Shown: one piece after another, positions 61,789 through 64,000 of the stretch
Position numbering within the stretch: position 1 is the first letter of the stretch
How the letters are laid out: the number at the start of each line of letters is the position of its first letter
DNA from: Planococcus maitriensis
GTDB taxonomy: Bacteria; Bacillota; Bacilli; Bacillales_A; Planococcaceae
Direction: 5' to 3'
Assembly: GCF_003289925.1 (NCBI RefSeq)
Contig: NZ_QLZQ01000004.1
Location: 1 to 64,000, forward strand
DNA: 64,000 bases
The notes under the pieces: model-generated
Told to the model about the DNA's origin: nothing
The model's input: the letters and a program-made list of their open reading frames with translations, nothing else
Database searches by the model: none
Position numbers and translations under genes: made by a program

Positions 61789-62292
61789 TCAATTCGGCTT
61801 TTTGAAATCCACCGTGTCGTTCAGTTCGCTATCGTTGTCATCGACCGACTCTTTACTTGTCAGCTTTTGCGCAAAGTTCTTCACGGTTTTCAGCATATTG
61901 CCCGACTCCCAGTATTCCGCGGTTTCAGGCGTCACTTTGATCAGCACGACATTCGGGTCATCGTAGCTGGTCTCCAGCATTTTGTCGAATATCGGGTTCC
62001 AGTATTTTTTCTTGCGTTCCAAATCCTCCATAAATTCAGCACGTCCGCTGATGGACACATAGGATTTTCCCGCATACGCCAAATTGACCGTCGGGTTCGA
62101 CGCAATCTCCTCGTATTTATCCGTGTCTTTCAAGGTGACAAACCATAAATCCCCATCGAATTCAGTCTCCTGCGTTTGCATCGGGCGCGAAACAGGTTTG
62201 CCGTCCACGACCGTAGTCATCATCGCAACTTTGATGTCCTTGATGAGATCCTTGACGGTTTCCACTGCCTCTTCGTGTGTATGCTCTGCCAT
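61789..62292 (-). CDS. General stress protein 26-like, PNPOx-fold FMN-binding protein
   Basis: A 167-residue split-beta-barrel protein of the pyridoxamine-5'-phosphate-oxidase-like family. Markers: VAMMTTVVDGKPVSRPMQTQ near the N-terminus, LWFVTLKDTDKYEEI, VNLAYAGKSYVSISGRAEF and a C-terminal acidic tail (VDDNDSELNDTVDF). Homologues bind flavin and are general stress proteins of unknown substrate. The start follows GAAGGAGGAGAT. A consensus sigma-B promoter 56 nt upstream supports the stress assignment. Confidence 0.88.
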   Translation of the reverse strand: MAEHTHEEAVETVKDLIKDIKVAMMTTVVDGKPVSRPMQTQETEFDGDLWFVTLKDTDKYEEIASNPTVNLAYAGKSYVSISGRAEFMEDLERKKKYWNPIFDKMLETSYDDPNVVLIKVTPETAEYWESGNMLKTVKNFAQKLTSKESVDDNDSELNDTVDFKKPN

Positions 62293-62347
62293 CTTGTATC
62301 TCCTCCTTCAATTTAATAGCCTGTGATAAATCATTACAGTGTCTTAG

Positions 62348-62373
62348 TTTCCCGCACTGAATTGCCGTTAAAC
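62348..62373 (-). promoter_or_regulatory. Sigma-B promoter
   Basis: On the minus strand, GTTTAA, a 14-nt spacer and GGGAAA match the Bacillales sigma-B consensus (GTTTaa-N12-15-GGGwAw), ahead of the general stress protein gene. Confidence 0.72.
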
Positions 62374-62436
62374 TTTGTAAGAAATCCCGGAAAACGTATA
62401 GCGGCCCCTAGCAGCCCGATGCAAACTAGCCGGCAC

Positions 62437-63462
62437 TCAATTATCCGGTTCCCTTGAACGCCATTTGTCCAGCACGCCCTGCTCTTTGTCACGGGCAAGC
62501 CCTGCCTTTAGTTCCCTGGGTTCTTGCGCGAGCTCCCATTCACGCGTATCGCGGATGGTTTCGGAAAGCGGGCGGAACGTGAGCCCCGCCTCTTGCGCCT
62601 TATGGATATCAAGAGACAGAAAGCCTTCCATCTGCTCGCTGTCCGGTATCCATAAAGGCAGCTCCATACAAAAGCCGACTTCACTTTCCAGGAGAAACGC
62701 TTCATTCACCCAGGCGAATTCCGCATCGCTCTTCAACTCTCTTTTGCATTCGCCTAAAAATGCTTCCATCGTCAAAGCCGATCCTGGCCCGGCCGCATTG
62801 AAAACGCCGCTGTTCTGTTGTTCGGCCATGTGGATGACCCACTCCGCCAAATCCCGTACGTCGATAAATTGGATTTGTTTGCCTTTCCGGCCCGGTGCAA
62901 GTACTTCCCCGCCGTTTGCGATACGGTTGACCCAATAGCTGAAGCGGCCCGTGAAATCGTATGGCTCGACGATCAGCCCAGGGCGGACAATGAGGCTATG
63001 CCCGGGAAATTGCTGCTCCACTTCCTGCTCGCATAGAAATTTCAGTTCGCCATAGTATTCATTATTCGGCGGGGCCGTCTTGCCTTTTGTCATCTCCTCC
63101 GCATCGGGCAGCGCCAGCCGGCTGACAGGATGCTCCTCGCTGATGCCCGGGCTTTCCAATTCATCGTAGACGGAAGCGCTGGAGATGAAAATATACTGCC
63201 CGGCCCGCCCTGCAAGAAGCTTGGCCGACTCACGGGCCACTCGCGGCACAAAACCGCACGTGTCGATGACCGCATCCCATTCGCCCTCCTCAAGCGCAGA
63301 CAAATCGCTTCCCCGGTCACCGGCCAATTTCCCCACATCCGGAAAAAGTCCCGGGTTTTCTTTTCCGCGGTTGAACAGCGTGACTTCGTGCCCGCGCTTT
63401 ATCGCCGACTCGGTAAGAAAGCGCCCCAGAAACCGGGTCCCGCCGAGAATCAGTATTTTCAT
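62437..63462 (-). CDS. NAD-dependent epimerase/dehydratase family protein
   Basis: A 341-residue extended/atypical SDR. The N-terminal nucleotide motif is ILGGTRFLGRFLTE, then DTCGFVPR, FISSASVYDE, the YxxxK-like YYGELKFLCE, and VRPGLIVEPYDFTGRFSYW. It resembles the isoflavone-reductase/epimerase-like SDRs of Bacillales; the substrate is unknown. The start at 63462 follows CAGGAGGAATCG. Confidence 0.82.
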   Translation of the reverse strand: MKILILGGTRFLGRFLTESAIKRGHEVTLFNRGKENPGLFPDVGKLAGDRGSDLSALEEGEWDAVIDTCGFVPRVARESAKLLAGRAGQYIFISSASVYDELESPGISEEHPVSRLALPDAEEMTKGKTAPPNNEYYGELKFLCEQEVEQQFPGHSLIVRPGLIVEPYDFTGRFSYWVNRIANGGEVLAPGRKGKQIQFIDVRDLAEWVIHMAEQQNSGVFNAAGPGSALTMEAFLGECKRELKSDAEFAWVNEAFLLESEVGFCMELPLWIPDSEQMEGFLSLDIHKAQEAGLTFRPLSETIRDTREWELAQEPRELKAGLARDKEQGVLDKWRSREPDN

Positions 63463-63844
63463 TGCGATTCCTCCTGTCGTGATTTTCATTGACCGCATGC
63501 GCAGAATCTATTCCGCCGAGCGTATTCGCTAAGAAACTTTCAATGGCCTTCCTGCCCGCAGCTGATATTAATTAGTGTAACTCCTTTTAATTTGAATATT
63601 CTAATAATTAATTGCAATTCAGCCTCATTTCCTATATAATAGCAGTGCCTAATTTATCGAAAACGAATCCATTCTATTTCCTGTCCTGTTGCATTCACTT
63701 CATCCAGTTTGGAGAATTGGCGATTGTTTTAGCATCAGTTGTGATCGGCAAAAAGAGTTCCCACATCGTTTTAACACCCATGAGGCGAAGAACGATTCGA
63801 ACCTCACTTCCCATACACGGAGCATGGACGAGGAGGAACATGGT
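63463..63844. other. Intergenic region before the SRPBCC gene
   Basis: A 382-nt spacer. It is AT-rich around 63570-63660, with a TATAAT at about 63635-63640 (CCTATATAATAGC) that may be the -10 for the SRPBCC gene on the plus strand; a -35 is unclear. A minus-strand frame across 63695-63973 is a shadow with no ribosome site. No RNA gene found. Confidence 0.5.
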
Positions 63845-64000
63845 ATGTGGAATATCAAAAAAAGCGTTTATATTGACCGGCCGATTGATGAAGTTTACCA
63901 TTACGCAATCAACCCGAGCGATTGGTTCCAATGGTACGTCGGCCTTTCGGAACCCGAAAGCCTGGTTGGCCAAGGAGAGACCGGCACGACCATGGACATG
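63845..64000 (+). CDS. SRPBCC-family protein, cut by the window edge
   Basis: The first 52 codons of a START/Bet v1-like (SRPBCC) protein: IKKSVYIDRPIDEVYHYAIN, then PSDWFQWYVGLSEPES, which is the typical beta1-alpha1 start of polyketide-cyclase/AHSA1-like proteins. The start at 63845 follows GAGGAGG; the ATG at 63840 is in another frame. The remainder lies outside the window. Confidence 0.78.
   Translation, partial: MWNIKKSVYIDRPIDEVYHYAINPSDWFQWYVGLSEPESLVGQGETGTTMDM

Noticed and set aside
63780..63820. tRNA-like T-loop (GGTTCGAATC on the minus strand)
   Set aside because: The five bases on each side of the loop do not pair, and no acceptor stem, D-arm or anticodon arm can be built around it.
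1..64000. CRISPR arrays, insertion sequences, prophage, rRNA or tRNA genes
   Set aside because: I saw no regularly spaced direct repeats, transposase or integrase motifs, phage structural genes or stable-RNA sequences anywhere in the window.

Overview
The window looks like chromosomal DNA of a Gram-positive Bacillales bacterium, most likely Planococcaceae (Planococcus or a near relative). This rests on strong GGAGG-type ribosome sites, frequent GTG/TTG starts, hairpin-plus-U-tract terminators, a sigma-B-like promoter, an LTA synthase, a seven-gene Mrp antiporter, and family-level resemblance to Bacillus subtilis YfmJ, YqiG, YkvI and YtrA. I see no rRNA or tRNA gene, insertion sequence, prophage or CRISPR array.

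Region 1 (0.2-12.1 kb) is a metal and respiration block: a frameshifted CopB-type ATPase, a decayed second copper ATPase, a 30-codon membrane ORF, a Crp/Fnr regulator, two small CPSC metal-binding proteins, a B-family (ba3-type) haem-copper oxidase operon, a DASS carboxylate transporter, a Dps ferritin and an atypical P1B ATPase. Four promoters here carry an FNR-like palindrome (TTGAY-N4-RTCAA) whose centre lies 29.5 nt upstream of the first base of the -10 hexamer. This is class II activator geometry, so they look like one regulon run by the local Crp/Fnr protein. The oxidase catalytic subunit has Asn where the active-site Tyr is expected.

Region 2 (12.5-17.1 kb) has a cobalamin riboswitch with terminator ahead of a PduO-like protein and a BtuF lipoprotein without its ABC partners. 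It then has a 2-oxoacid dehydrogenase E1alpha/E1beta operon whose E2-like protein lacks the acyltransferase domain. Region 3 (17.3-24.9 kb) holds small regulators, membrane proteins, a T5orf172/GIY-YIG-like protein, a DUF1643 protein and three oxidoreductases. Region 4 (25-29.8 kb) is de novo NAD synthesis (nadBCA) divergent from a NifS-like cysteine desulfurase.

Region 5 (29.8-42.7 kb) contains a KdpD-type universal-stress protein, mrpABCDEFG, a GntR-regulated ABC operon, and a citrate-type two-component system with a CitMHS transporter. Region 6 (42.7-53.3 kb) has a formamidase, small and membrane proteins, a probable D-to-L amino acid conversion operon (RpiR regulator, M20 hydrolase, GNAT acyltransferase, N-acylamino acid racemase, YkvI-like carrier), and a LysR-controlled GntP permease (frameshifted in a G7 tract) with a beta-hydroxyacid dehydrogenase. 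Region 7 (53.3-64 kb) has an LtaS-like enzyme, a 1254-residue Upf1-like SF1 helicase coupled to a winged-helix-like partner (a possible uncharacterised two-gene system), a rhodanese, small stress proteins, an epimerase and a truncated SRPBCC gene at the edge.
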